From positions 1 to 64,000 of the forward strand of contig NZ_JAUSTK010000022.1 of the NCBI RefSeq assembly GCF_030812855.1: a DNA stretch of 64,000 bases, read 5' to 3'. Under the pieces are notes generated by a model, which was not told the DNA's origin, did not search any database, and saw nothing but the letters and a program-made list of their open reading frames with translations. Positions 27,863 through 36,305 of this stretch are shown here, one piece after another; positions within the stretch are counted from its first letter, which is position 1; every line of letters begins with the position of its first letter. The position numbers and the translations under genes are program-made. The DNA is from Paenibacillus wynnii. Its GTDB lineage: Bacteria > Bacillota > Bacilli > Paenibacillales > Paenibacillaceae.

Positions 27863-27894
27863 AAAGGCAAGCCAAGAATCCTTGGCTTGCCTTT
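27863..27894 (+). terminator. terminator after alpha-galactosidase
   Basis: AAAGGCAAGCCAAG-AATC-CTTGGCTTGCCTTT is a perfect 14-bp stem with A and T runs at its ends, so it can work in both directions. Confidence 0.85.
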
Positions 27895-27904
27895 ATGCGT
27901 GTAT

Positions 27905-28646
27905 GACTCGAGCGGAATGAAGTGCAAAAGTACATTTGAATTGGCGGAAACGAGCTACTGGAGCAGAATGAAGTGTATAAGTACATTAGAGTTGGTTAAA
28001 ATGGATCGCTAGGGTCACTAGGGCCGAATGAAGTGTATAAGTACATTTGAATTGGTGTAATTGAGCTGCTGAAGCCGAAAGAAGTGTAAAAGTACATTTG
28101 AATTGGTGGAAACGAGCTACTGGAGCGGAATGAAGTGTATAAGTACATTAGAATTGGTGTAATTGAGCTGCTGAAGCCGAAAGAAGTGTAAAAGTACATT
28201 TGAATTGGTGGAAACGAGCTACTGGAGCTGAATGAAGTGTATAAGTACATTTGAATTGGTGTAATTGAGCTGCTGAAGCCGAAAGAAGTGTAAAAGTACA
28301 TTTGAATTGGTGGAAACGAGCTACTGGAGCGGAATGAAGTGTATAAGTACATTAGAATTGGTGTAATTGAGCTGCTGAAGCCGAAAGAAGTGTAAAAGTA
28401 CATTTGAATTGGTGAAAACGTGCTACTGGAGTGGAATGAAGTGTAAAAGTACATTTGAATTGGTTAAAATGGATCGCAGGGGCCGATTGAAGTGTATAAG
28501 TACATTTGAATTGGTGAAAACGTGCTACTGGAGTGGAATGAAGTGTATAAGTACATTTGAATTGGTGAAAACGACCTACTGGAGCGGAATGAAGTGTATA
28601 AGTACATTTGAATTGGTGAAAACGACCTACTGGAGCGGAATGAAGA
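27905..28646. repeat. tandem-repeat array 2 (51-bp monomer, 102-bp higher order)
   Basis: Fourteen units and a partial one. The AAGTG marks lie at 27920, 27971, 28031, 28082, 28133, 28184, 28235, 28286, 28337, 28388, 28439, 28490, 28541 and 28592. The period is exactly 51 except one 60-base step. The core is GTAAAAGTACATTTGAATTG. Between 28031 and 28388 two unit types alternate strictly. No ribosome site or independent gene is visible; long open frames follow from the period of 17 codons. Confidence 0.92.
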
Positions 28647-28760
28647 GTGTATTTTCCCTGAATATTCCCTACAGGTTTCCTCACTTCACATTGACTTGAA
28701 TAATCCTCACCCCTATGATGATTAATAAAAGAAAAGAGAAGACGAGGAGTGTCAGACATC

Positions 28761-29264
28761 ATGGCTTTGGAGATTGAACGCAAGTTTCTGCTGCCGGAAT
28801 ATCCGGAACAGCGTATACAAGATGGAGAGCTTAAGATTCACACCCAGCAGAATATTGATCAGACCTATCTGGCGATTGAGGATGGTCAGGAGCTCCGGGT
28901 ACGCAAAATTACGGATCTCGACTCAGGAGAGGTAACCTTTACGCATACGTTCAAGGATGGCAAAGGGATTAGCCGCGAAGAGATTGAATATTTCATCTCT
29001 GAGGGTCTATATAATCAAATGATTGAGGCAGTCAAGGCTGTACCGCTGATCAAAAAACGCCTCACAGGCGAATGGAACGGCACAACAGTAGAGATTGACG
29101 TATATACTCAACTGGAGCTGTCCGTGCTGGAGGTGGAATTCGATTCACTGGAGGAAGCGGAGAGCTTCAAGGCACCGGAATGGTTCGGCGAGGACGTTAG
29201 CACAGACCGGAAGTACAGCAACAAAACCGTTTGGAAAGAGCTCCAGAATAAATCCTCCAGATAA
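28761..29264 (+). CDS. CYTH domain protein (triphosphate tunnel metalloenzyme)
   Basis: A 167-residue CYTH-fold protein. The N-terminal signature EIERKFLL carries the metal- and triphosphate-binding ExExK. Further conserved charges are in YLAIEDGQELRVRKI, TFKDGKGISREEIEY, VEIDVY and VEVEFDSLEEAESF. Family members hydrolyse inorganic triphosphate or similar compounds, but the substrate is not determined by sequence. An in-frame GTG 12 bases earlier overlaps the ribosome site, so the ATG is used. It appears monocistronic. Confidence 0.88.
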   Translation: MALEIERKFLLPEYPEQRIQDGELKIHTQQNIDQTYLAIEDGQELRVRKITDLDSGEVTFTHTFKDGKGISREEIEYFISEGLYNQMIEAVKAVPLIKKRLTGEWNGTTVEIDVYTQLELSVLEVEFDSLEEAESFKAPEWFGEDVSTDRKYSNKTVWKELQNKSSR

Positions 29265-29331
29265 ATATCCGGAGGCCAAAGCTGACATAAAAATAACGGA
29301 CTTTAACGCGTAAACGTGTTACTATGTAAAG

Positions 29332-29366
29332 TGAATTTAAGCATCATACTGTAAGGCTTAAATTCA
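29332..29366 (+). promoter_or_regulatory. inverted repeat in the thrC leader
   Basis: TGAATTTAAGC and GCTTAAATTCA are perfect 11-base inverted arms around a 13-base spacer. A second imperfect dyad, TAACGCG and CGTGTTA, lies 20 bases upstream. They could be an operator or an RNA hairpin in the thrC leader. No T-box or known riboswitch motif is seen. Confidence 0.4.
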
Positions 29367-29407
29367 GCTTATATAGGTTAAATAAAGAGGGGTTCAGGAG
29401 GATGAGT

Positions 29408-30802
29408 ATGAAGTATATAAGCACAAGAGGCAATGTGGAAGCTAAGGGCTTTATTGATACTGTCTTAATGGGATTGGCTGATGACGGTGGATTGATGATT
29501 CCCTCCGAGATTCCGGTGATTTCGGCAGCTACTTTGGAAGAGTGGAGAAGCTTGACCTACCAGGAGTTGTTTCTGAAGATTTTCTCTTATTATACGAACG
29601 ATGAGATTCCATATGAAGATTTGAAGGAAATGGTGTACACCAGCTATGCCAATTTCCGTGCACCGGAAGTAACGCCTGTTCATCCAATCAATGATTCTTT
29701 ATACGTGCTGGAGCTGTTCCACGGACCTACCTTTGCGTTCAAGGATGTAGCGCTGCAATTTATGGGTGAGCTGTATTCCTATATCTCCAAAAAACAGAAC
29801 AAAATCATCCATATCCTCGGCGCGACCTCGGGGGATACCGGAGCGGCGGCCATTCAGGGTGTTCGCGGCAAGGAAGGCATCAAGATCTGTATCCTGCATC
29901 CGCATGGCAAAGTGAGTAAGGTGCAAGAGCTGCAAATGACAACAGTTGATGATAGTAACGTCTTGAATTTGTCTGTAAAAGGCAACTTTGACGATTGCCA
30001 AAAGGTGATCAAGGATCTGTTCGCGGATCTGGACTTCAAGAGCAAATATCACCTGCGTGCGATTAACTCTATCAACTTTGTGCGTATTTTGGCTCAGACG
30101 GTTTATTACTTCTATGCTTACCTGCAGGTTGAGGGAAGTGCAGACAAGAAGATCAATATTAGTGTACCTTCCGGTAACTTTGGTAATATCTTTTCGGGAT
30201 ATCTCGCGAAAAAAATGGGGCTTCCGATTAACAAGCTGATCATCGCAACGAACGAAAATAACATTCTGGAACGCTTTGTGAATACTGGGGAATACAAGCC
30301 CGGTGGTTTTACAAGCACATATAGTCCTTCAATGGATATTCAGGTGGCGAGCAACTTTGAGCGGTATCTATATTATCTGATTGGCGAAGATACCGAGAAG
30401 CTGTCCTCGTATATGTCTGCCCTGCAGACTGACGGCAAAATCACTATCGAAGGTGAAACCCTTCAGCAGGTTCAATCGGACTTTGCAGCACTCGGCGTAA
30501 AAAATGAACTGTGTCTCGATACGATCAGCAAATACCAGAAAGATCACGGATATCTGCTTGACCCGCATACTGCCTGCGGCATCGCGGCTTATGAAGCCTT
30601 TAACGGCCCGGACGAGCTGGGTATCACCTTTGCGACTGCGCATCCGGCTAAATTTGATGAAGCAATTACCCTAATCGACATTAAGCAGGAGTTCCCGGAC
30701 GAAATAGAAGCGCTGTTCTTGATGCCTCAACACCAGACGGTGGTAGATCACAACAAGGATGAGATCGTACAGCTCCTGAAGTTCTTTTATGAATCCAATT
30801 AG
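29408..30802 (+). CDS. thrC: threonine synthase
   Basis: A 464-residue PLP enzyme converting O-phosphohomoserine to threonine. The start MKYISTRG is typical of the long class of threonine synthases. The PLP lysine is at about residue 112 in PTFAFKDVALQFMG. SGDTGAAAIQG and PSGNFGNIFSGY complete the cofactor site. The ATG at 29408 is preferred because GGAGG lies 6 bases before it, while the upstream ATG abuts the ribosome site. hom and thrB are not adjacent. The terminator follows. Confidence 0.96.
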   Translation: MKYISTRGNVEAKGFIDTVLMGLADDGGLMIPSEIPVISAATLEEWRSLTYQELFLKIFSYYTNDEIPYEDLKEMVYTSYANFRAPEVTPVHPINDSLYVLELFHGPTFAFKDVALQFMGELYSYISKKQNKIIHILGATSGDTGAAAIQGVRGKEGIKICILHPHGKVSKVQELQMTTVDDSNVLNLSVKGNFDDCQKVIKDLFADLDFKSKYHLRAINSINFVRILAQTVYYFYAYLQVEGSADKKINISVPSGNFGNIFSGYLAKKMGLPINKLIIATNENNILERFVNTGEYKPGGFTSTYSPSMDIQVASNFERYLYYLIGEDTEKLSSYMSALQTDGKITIEGETLQQVQSDFAALGVKNELCLDTISKYQKDHGYLLDPHTACGIAAYEAFNGPDELGITFATAHPAKFDEAITLIDIKQEFPDEIEALFLMPQHQTVVDHNKDEIVQLLKFFYESN

Positions 30803-30821
30803 CTTGTAACATATGCTGTGC

Positions 30822-30862
30822 AACAAACCTCGTGCTTGGTTAAGGCGGGGTTTGTTCGTTTA
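30822..30862 (+). terminator. terminator after thrC
   Basis: AACAAACCTCG and CGGGGTTTGTT form an 11-bp stem with one T-G pair, followed by CGTTTAT. The T-run is weak. Confidence 0.65.
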
Positions 30863-30967
30863 TCATAAATTGTCGGAATTTTGTCGTAAAAAGTAGACAT
30901 TACTACCTCGAGAATGAGAAAATAGAATTTAGAGTCAGTAAGAACAAAAAAAGGACGGGATATTATT

Positions 30968-31954
30968 ATGTCAATTCGATTCGGGGTTGTAGGAACAAAC
31001 TGGATTACAGACCGCTTCGTTCAAGCCGGCCTGGAGAATGAGGAGTTTATCCTGACTGCGGTGTACTCCCGTACAGAAGATAAGGGACAATCATTTGCAG
31101 CGAAATATGGCGGAGCTGCTATTTACACTAACCTAGAAGAGATGGTGTCCAGCAGTGATGTGGATGCAGTATATATTGCCAGCCCTAACTCCATGCACGC
31201 GGAGCAGGCCATCATCTGTCTGAATCATGGGAAGCATGTGATATGTGAGAAGCCGATTGCTTCCAACAGCGCAGAACTGAAAAGAATGATTGAGGCAGCG
31301 CGGAATAATGATGTGTTGCTGATGGAGGCCTTGAAATCTACCTTCATGCCTAACTTTAGAATTGTAAAAGATAACCTGTATAAAATCGGGCGTGTTCGGC
31401 GCTATTTTGCAAGCTACTGTCAATACTCTTCGCGTTATGATGCATTCCGGCAGGGAACGGTGTTAAATGCTTTCAATCCTGCTTATTCCAACGGCTCACT
31501 AATGGATCTGGGCATCTATTGTCTGTATCCGATGGTAGCACTCTTCGGCAAGCCGGAATCCGTTCAGGCAACGGGTGTTTTGTTGTCCTCGGGAGTAGAC
31601 GGAGAGGGAAGTATGGTCATGCGTTATTCAGACATGGATGCAGTTGTTATGCATTCCAAGATTGCTGATTCCTATTTGTCTGCAGAGATTCAAGGTGAGA
31701 ACGGTACAATCGTTATCGATAAAATTAATCAGCCCTACGAGGTAAAAATACATTACCGTGACGGAACGATTGAGGAGCTAACCCAACCTCAGGTGTATGA
31801 GTCCATGTATTATGAGATTGAGGAGTTTATCACGTTGCTTAAGAACGGTGAACGGGAGAGTGGGATTAACAGTCATGCCAACTCTTTGGCAGTAGCTGAG
31901 GTTATGGAAGAAGCGAGAGCACAAATCGGACTCCGGTATACCTCTGATCTTTAG
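30968..31954 (+). CDS. Gfo/Idh/MocA-family oxidoreductase
   Basis: A 328-residue NAD(P)-dependent sugar or polyol oxidoreductase. The N-terminal Rossmann fold begins FGVVGTNWITDRFV. The family motif VCEKPIASN contains the catalytic lysine, and the C-terminal half has the DLGIYCLYP segment with the conserved Gly-x-Tyr region. The substrate is unknown. It is followed 35 bases later by a radical SAM gene in the same direction, probably one transcript. A second, different family member is at 57143. Confidence 0.88.
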   Translation: MSIRFGVVGTNWITDRFVQAGLENEEFILTAVYSRTEDKGQSFAAKYGGAAIYTNLEEMVSSSDVDAVYIASPNSMHAEQAIICLNHGKHVICEKPIASNSAELKRMIEAARNNDVLLMEALKSTFMPNFRIVKDNLYKIGRVRRYFASYCQYSSRYDAFRQGTVLNAFNPAYSNGSLMDLGIYCLYPMVALFGKPESVQATGVLLSSGVDGEGSMVMRYSDMDAVVMHSKIADSYLSAEIQGENGTIVIDKINQPYEVKIHYRDGTIEELTQPQVYESMYYEIEEFITLLKNGERESGINSHANSLAVAEVMEEARAQIGLRYTSDL

Positions 31955-31989
31955 GGCCTTACAACTTTGGGACGAATGGGGAGCAGAAC

Positions 31990-32865
31990 TTGAAAACTTT
32001 TAAAAAGGTATACATCGAGATTACAAGCGTCTGCAACCTGGCCTGCAGCTTTTGTCCGCAAACCGCTAGGCAGAAGAATTTCATGAAGCTCGATACGTTT
32101 AATACCATACTGGATGAAATTAAACCGCACAGTAATCATATTTACCTTCATGTCAAAGGCGAGCCACTGCTGCATCCTAAGATTGGGGAGCTGCTGGATG
32201 CAGCTCATGCCAAGGGGTTCAAAGTCAACATTACCACCAATGGAACGCTGATTCATAAAGCGGGACCTAAGATTATCGGCAAGCCGGCTTTGCGTCAGAT
32301 GAACTTTTCTCTGCACAGCTTTGACGGGCATGAAGGCTCCGAGAACCGCGAGGAGTATTTGGCTGAGATCATTTCTTTTGTAAAAGAGGCAGCTGCACAG
32401 GGAGTCATTATCTCTTTCCGGTTATGGAATCTTACAGAGGACAACCGGACGAATCTGGAGAAGAAACGTAACCGGGAGACTTTGACGGTTCTAGAGAAAG
32501 CCTTTGACCTCGATTTTAATATTGATGAAAAGGTCGTACCGGGCAGCGGTGTTAAAATCGCAGAACGGATCTATCTCAATCAGGATCATGAATTCAGGTG
32601 GCCGAGCCTTGATGAGCCGGAAGATGACGGCAAGGGCTTTTGCCATGCGCTTCGCGGTCAAGCGGCGATACTGGTCGACGGTACGGTGGTACCGTGTTGT
32701 CTGGATGGTGAGGGTGTAATTAACCTTGGGAACATTCACGAGACGCCATTCTCCGAGATTGTAGAGGGTGAGCGGGCCAATAATCTGTTCTATGGATTTT
32801 CCCGCAGAGAGGCCGTGGAGGAATTATGCCGTAAATGCGGGTACCGTCAGCGGTTCGGGACTTGA
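31990..32865 (+). CDS. radical SAM/SPASM domain protein
   Basis: A 291-residue radical SAM enzyme. The cluster-binding motif CNLACSFC (CxxxCxxC) is at about residues 14-21. The SAM-binding GEPLLHP is about 45 residues later. A C-terminal SPASM-like region carries VPCCLDGEG and CRKCGYR for an auxiliary cluster. The reaction is unknown; relatives modify peptides, sugars or act in maturation. The TTG start follows GGGGAG at 6 bases. It is cotranscribed with the Gfo/Idh gene. No small precursor-peptide gene is visible nearby. Confidence 0.85.
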   Translation: MKTFKKVYIEITSVCNLACSFCPQTARQKNFMKLDTFNTILDEIKPHSNHIYLHVKGEPLLHPKIGELLDAAHAKGFKVNITTNGTLIHKAGPKIIGKPALRQMNFSLHSFDGHEGSENREEYLAEIISFVKEAAAQGVIISFRLWNLTEDNRTNLEKKRNRETLTVLEKAFDLDFNIDEKVVPGSGVKIAERIYLNQDHEFRWPSLDEPEDDGKGFCHALRGQAAILVDGTVVPCCLDGEGVINLGNIHETPFSEIVEGERANNLFYGFSRREAVEELCRKCGYRQRFGT

Positions 32866-32870
32866 TTGAT

Positions 32871-33788
32871 TTAAGAGTGCAGTTGTCCCATACCGGCGGA
32901 TTGCCCTGACCCCTTCCTGAATTCGGAGGGGGAGCATTTCATCGCTTTGCGGAACACTTTAATGAAATAACTTACGTTATCAAATCCGACATCGAGTGCG
33001 ATGTCGGATATTTTTCGTTCACTTTGGCGTAATAAATCCGCAGCCTGGCGAATTCGGTAGGAATTAATATAATCCACCGGTGTTTTACGAGTCATTGTTT
33101 TGAAGAAACGGCAGAATTGCCCTTCACTCATCGGAATAAGCTCGGACAAATCACGGGTACGGATGGGGTCGCGGTAGTTGTCTTGGATGTAGATAATGAT
33201 TTTTTTGAGACGGTTGATCTTGGTGGTATCGGCATCATCGGATTGGCTGCGGTTCACTGACCGTCCGTCGACAGCGATTTGAGAGAGCATTATGAGCAAG
33301 GAGCCTTTCATAAAAGCTTCGAATCCGGGTACTTTAGAATCGTAGGCTTCCATCATGCGTTCCAAATGACGGAGAACCTCCTGCTGCCAGGGAATGTCGG
33401 GTTTAATGTGCCGGGGGAAGCTCTGGCGTTTCTCCTGAAGCGGCAAAATGGTATTCTGCTGTATCGTATCATATTGGGCGCTGGCTAATAGATCAGGGTG
33501 AAAGACTAACGCACAGAATTTACAGGGAGACTCGTTCAGTACATAGGCGGCATGTATATCACCGGATTCGATAAATACAGCTTCACCTGCCTGTACCGGA
33601 AAGTATTCGGTATCCACCTGAAATAGGATTTCTCCTTCTAGGAGCATGAAAAACTCAGCTTCCTCGTGCCAATGCGTATCGAGAACATGAGCCCCGGACG
33701 GGAGTTCAACCCAATAGGCAGCCAGAGGAAACATAACATCACCATGTACCCGGTCTTCTTTTAGCAAACGTTGGGATGTTCGATCCAT
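32871..33788 (-). CDS. AraC-family regulator with cupin sensor domain
   Basis: About 305 residues. The N-terminal cupin (HWHEEAEFFMLLEGEILFQV) binds a small sugar-like ligand. The C-terminal AraC double helix-turn-helix ends ALDVGFDNVSYFIKVFRK. The ATG at 33788 has GGAGG 7 bases upstream; an in-frame start 30 bases earlier does not. It is divergent from the alpha-xylosidase gene, about 130 bases apart, and is the likely regulator of it. Its stop lies 5 bases from the radical SAM stop, so the two are convergent. Confidence 0.9.
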   Translation of the reverse strand: MDRTSQRLLKEDRVHGDVMFPLAAYWVELPSGAHVLDTHWHEEAEFFMLLEGEILFQVDTEYFPVQAGEAVFIESGDIHAAYVLNESPCKFCALVFHPDLLASAQYDTIQQNTILPLQEKRQSFPRHIKPDIPWQQEVLRHLERMMEAYDSKVPGFEAFMKGSLLIMLSQIAVDGRSVNRSQSDDADTTKINRLKKIIIYIQDNYRDPIRTRDLSELIPMSEGQFCRFFKTMTRKTPVDYINSYRIRQAADLLRQSERKISDIALDVGFDNVSYFIKVFRKAMKCSPSEFRKGSGQSAGMGQLHS

Positions 33789-33915
33789 ATTGCGCCTCCT
33801 TCTATGAAAAAACATCAAAATAGTGTTATAAATTAGCTATATTATATTAGTTTTGTGTTTTTATTATCGGTATAATACAATTATAAACACCAAATTGAAG
33901 GGTGGCAAGTATGAA

Positions 33916-36237
33916 ATGAAATTTACAGACGGTCTTTGGCTGGTTCGCGACGGAATCACGATTAACGGAGCAGTACAAAATTATGCTGTGGAAAAGACTT
34001 CCGAAGGCTTGACGGCAATTACCCAAACGACTCCCATTACAGGGCGAGCAGCAACTCTGAACTCAACTCTGCTTACAGTGAAATTCCATTCCCCACTTCC
34101 GGGCGTAGTAGGAATCAAGATTATTCACCATGATGGTGTACAGGAACGCGGACCGGTCTTTGAACTGACTAAAGGAACCGGAGATCATGTGAAAATAGAA
34201 GAAACTGAGCTAGAGACGGTACTGATCAGCGGTGGACTACGTGTAGTGATTCGCAAGGGAGCGCAATGGGCAGTTGATTTCTACCGCGGCACCGAGCGGA
34301 TTACAGGCAGCGGTTATAAATCGATGGCCTATATCACAGATAAGGACGGCAATACGTTCATGCGTGAAGAGCTGGATATCGGCGTGGGCGAATTTGTCTA
34401 CGGTCTGGGCGAGCGTTTTACCGCTTTTGTAAAGAACGGACAGGTTGTTGATCTCTGGAACAAGGATGGCGGCACCAGCTCCGAGCAGGCATATAAGAAC
34501 ATTCCTTTTTATGTAACAAGCAAAGGCTATGGTGTATTTGTTAATCATCCTGAGCTAGTGTCCTATGAAATTGCTTCGGAAAAAGTGAAGAAAGCCCAGT
34601 TCAGCGTAGCCGGCGAAAGCCTGGAATACTTTGTAATCGAAGGACCTACTATTAAAGAGGTTATCACCAAGTATACTTCCCTGACCGGTAAGCCAGCCCT
34701 GCCGCCGGCATGGACTTTTGGCCTGTGGCTGACGACTTCATTCACCACCGACTACGATGAAGCAACAGTAAACTCCTTCGTCGAAGGTATGGCAGAGCGT
34801 GATCTGCCGCTGCACGTATTCCACTTCGACTGCTTCTGGATGCGTGAATATCAATGGACAGATTTCCAGTGGGATGAGCGTGTATTCCCGGATCCAAAGG
34901 GTATGCTGGGACGCCTGAAGGAAAAAGGACTCAAAATCTGCGTATGGATCAACTCCTATATCGGGCAGCGTTCGCCTTTGTTTGAAGAAGGTAGAAAAAA
35001 TGGTTACCTGATCAAAAAACCAAACGGTGACGTATATCAAACTGACCTATGGCAAGCGGGTATGGGGATCGTGGACTTCACAAACCCTGCTGCTTGTGAA
35101 TGGTATGCCGGTTACCTGCGTGACCTGGTGGATATGGGTGTAGACAGCTTCAAGACCGACTTCGGCGAGCGTATCCCAACGGATGTTGTATACTTCGACG
35201 GTTCGGACCCGCAGAAAATGCATAACTACTACACTCAATTGTACAACAAGGTTGTCTTTGGAGTTCTGGAAGAGAAGCTTGGCAAAAATGAGGCAGCTGT
35301 ATTTGCACGTTCGGCAACAGCCGGCGGGCAGCAGTTCCCGGTTCACTGGGGCGGCGACTGTTATGCGGATTATGAGTCGATGGCAGAGAGCCTTCGCGGC
35401 GGGTTGTCGCTTGGTCTGTCCGGGTTCGGCTTCTGGAGCCATGATATCGGAGGTTTTGAGAATACCGCTCCGGCGCATGTCTTCAAACGTTGGCTTGCGT
35501 TTGGTCTTCTGTCCAGTCACAGCCGTCTGCACGGAAGCACCTCGTATCGTGTGCCTTGGGCGTATGATGACGAAGCTGTTGATGTTACCCGCTTCTTCAC
35601 CAAGCTCAAATGCAGCTTGATGCCTTACCTGTATGATGTTGCCGGTCAGGCCGCAGAATATGGCTGGGCTTCGCAGCGTGCGATGGTCATGGAATTTCCG
35701 GAAGATCCTACTTGTGAAGTGTTGGATCGTCAATACATGTTAGGTGAATCCTTGCTTGTAGCTCCAATCTTTCAGGAAAGCGGCGACGTTAAGTATTATC
35801 TGCCGGAAGGACGTTGGACGCATCTGCTCAGCGGAGAAACTGTGCAAGGCGGCTCATGGCGCAAAGAGCAACACGATTTCTTCAGTCTGCCGCTCTTCGT
35901 TCGTCCGAACACTTTGCTGGCAACAGGCAGTGTTGACAACCGTCCGGATTATGATTTTGCAGAAGGTGTGAAATTTAGCCTCTACTCACTTGAAGATGGT
36001 ACTACAACTTCGGCAACCGTTCGCGATCTGAAAGGTGCACCAGAGTTGACAGTGAAAGCTGAACGTAAGGGCAGCACATTAACAATCTCTGCTGAAGGCA
36101 GCGGTAAAGAGTTTACATTCGCATTGAAGGATCTGGGAGCTATTGCTTCGGTTCAAGGAGCAGAGCAACTCGATGAAACAGCAGTGAAGGTAAGCGCAGG
36201 CAGCAAGTCCTTCTCTTTCACCATTACGCTGAAATAG
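33916..36237 (+). CDS. alpha-xylosidase (GH31, YicI-like)
   Basis: A 773-residue cytoplasmic GH31 enzyme, probably releasing alpha-xylose from isoprimeverose or xyloglucan fragments. The nucleophile aspartate at about residue 415 lies in FKTDFGERIPTDVVYFDG, the wording typical of YicI rather than alpha-glucosidase. The acid/base aspartate is at about residue 481 in WGGDCYADYESM. The barrel opening WTFGLWLTTSFTTDYDE is also YicI-like. An out-of-frame ATGAAATGA sits immediately before, with its stop overlapping the real ATG; it may couple translation. Alpha-glucosidase remains possible. Confidence 0.9.
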   Translation: MKFTDGLWLVRDGITINGAVQNYAVEKTSEGLTAITQTTPITGRAATLNSTLLTVKFHSPLPGVVGIKIIHHDGVQERGPVFELTKGTGDHVKIEETELETVLISGGLRVVIRKGAQWAVDFYRGTERITGSGYKSMAYITDKDGNTFMREELDIGVGEFVYGLGERFTAFVKNGQVVDLWNKDGGTSSEQAYKNIPFYVTSKGYGVFVNHPELVSYEIASEKVKKAQFSVAGESLEYFVIEGPTIKEVITKYTSLTGKPALPPAWTFGLWLTTSFTTDYDEATVNSFVEGMAERDLPLHVFHFDCFWMREYQWTDFQWDERVFPDPKGMLGRLKEKGLKICVWINSYIGQRSPLFEEGRKNGYLIKKPNGDVYQTDLWQAGMGIVDFTNPAACEWYAGYLRDLVDMGVDSFKTDFGERIPTDVVYFDGSDPQKMHNYYTQLYNKVVFGVLEEKLGKNEAAVFARSATAGGQQFPVHWGGDCYADYESMAESLRGGLSLGLSGFGFWSHDIGGFENTAPAHVFKRWLAFGLLSSHSRLHGSTSYRVPWAYDDEAVDVTRFFTKLKCSLMPYLYDVAGQAAEYGWASQRAMVMEFPEDPTCEVLDRQYMLGESLLVAPIFQESGDVKYYLPEGRWTHLLSGETVQGGSWRKEQHDFFSLPLFVRPNTLLATGSVDNRPDYDFAEGVKFSLYSLEDGTTTSATVRDLKGAPELTVKAERKGSTLTISAEGSGKEFTFALKDLGAIASVQGAEQLDETAVKVSAGSKSFSFTITLK

Positions 36238-36247
36238 GAACAAATGT

Positions 36248-36300
36248 AAAGGCACTCCCCGCCGCTCATCAATGATGGGCGAGACGGGAGTGCCTTTGTT
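36248..36300. terminator. bidirectional terminator between GH31 and ABC operon
   Basis: AAAGGCACTCCC and GGGAGTGCCTTT form a perfect 12-bp stem around an inner hairpin, with A-rich and T-rich ends. It serves both convergent genes. Confidence 0.8.
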
Positions 36301-36305
36301 AATTG

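Noticed and set aside
27905..28783. Open frames across array 2 and leading into the CYTH start
   Set aside because: Same artefact of the 51-base period; the stretch overlapping CYTH is on the wrong strand.
29240..29400. Riboswitch or T-box in the thrC leader
   Set aside because: Only simple dyads are present; no T-box sequence, specifier hairpin or terminator/antiterminator pair is visible.
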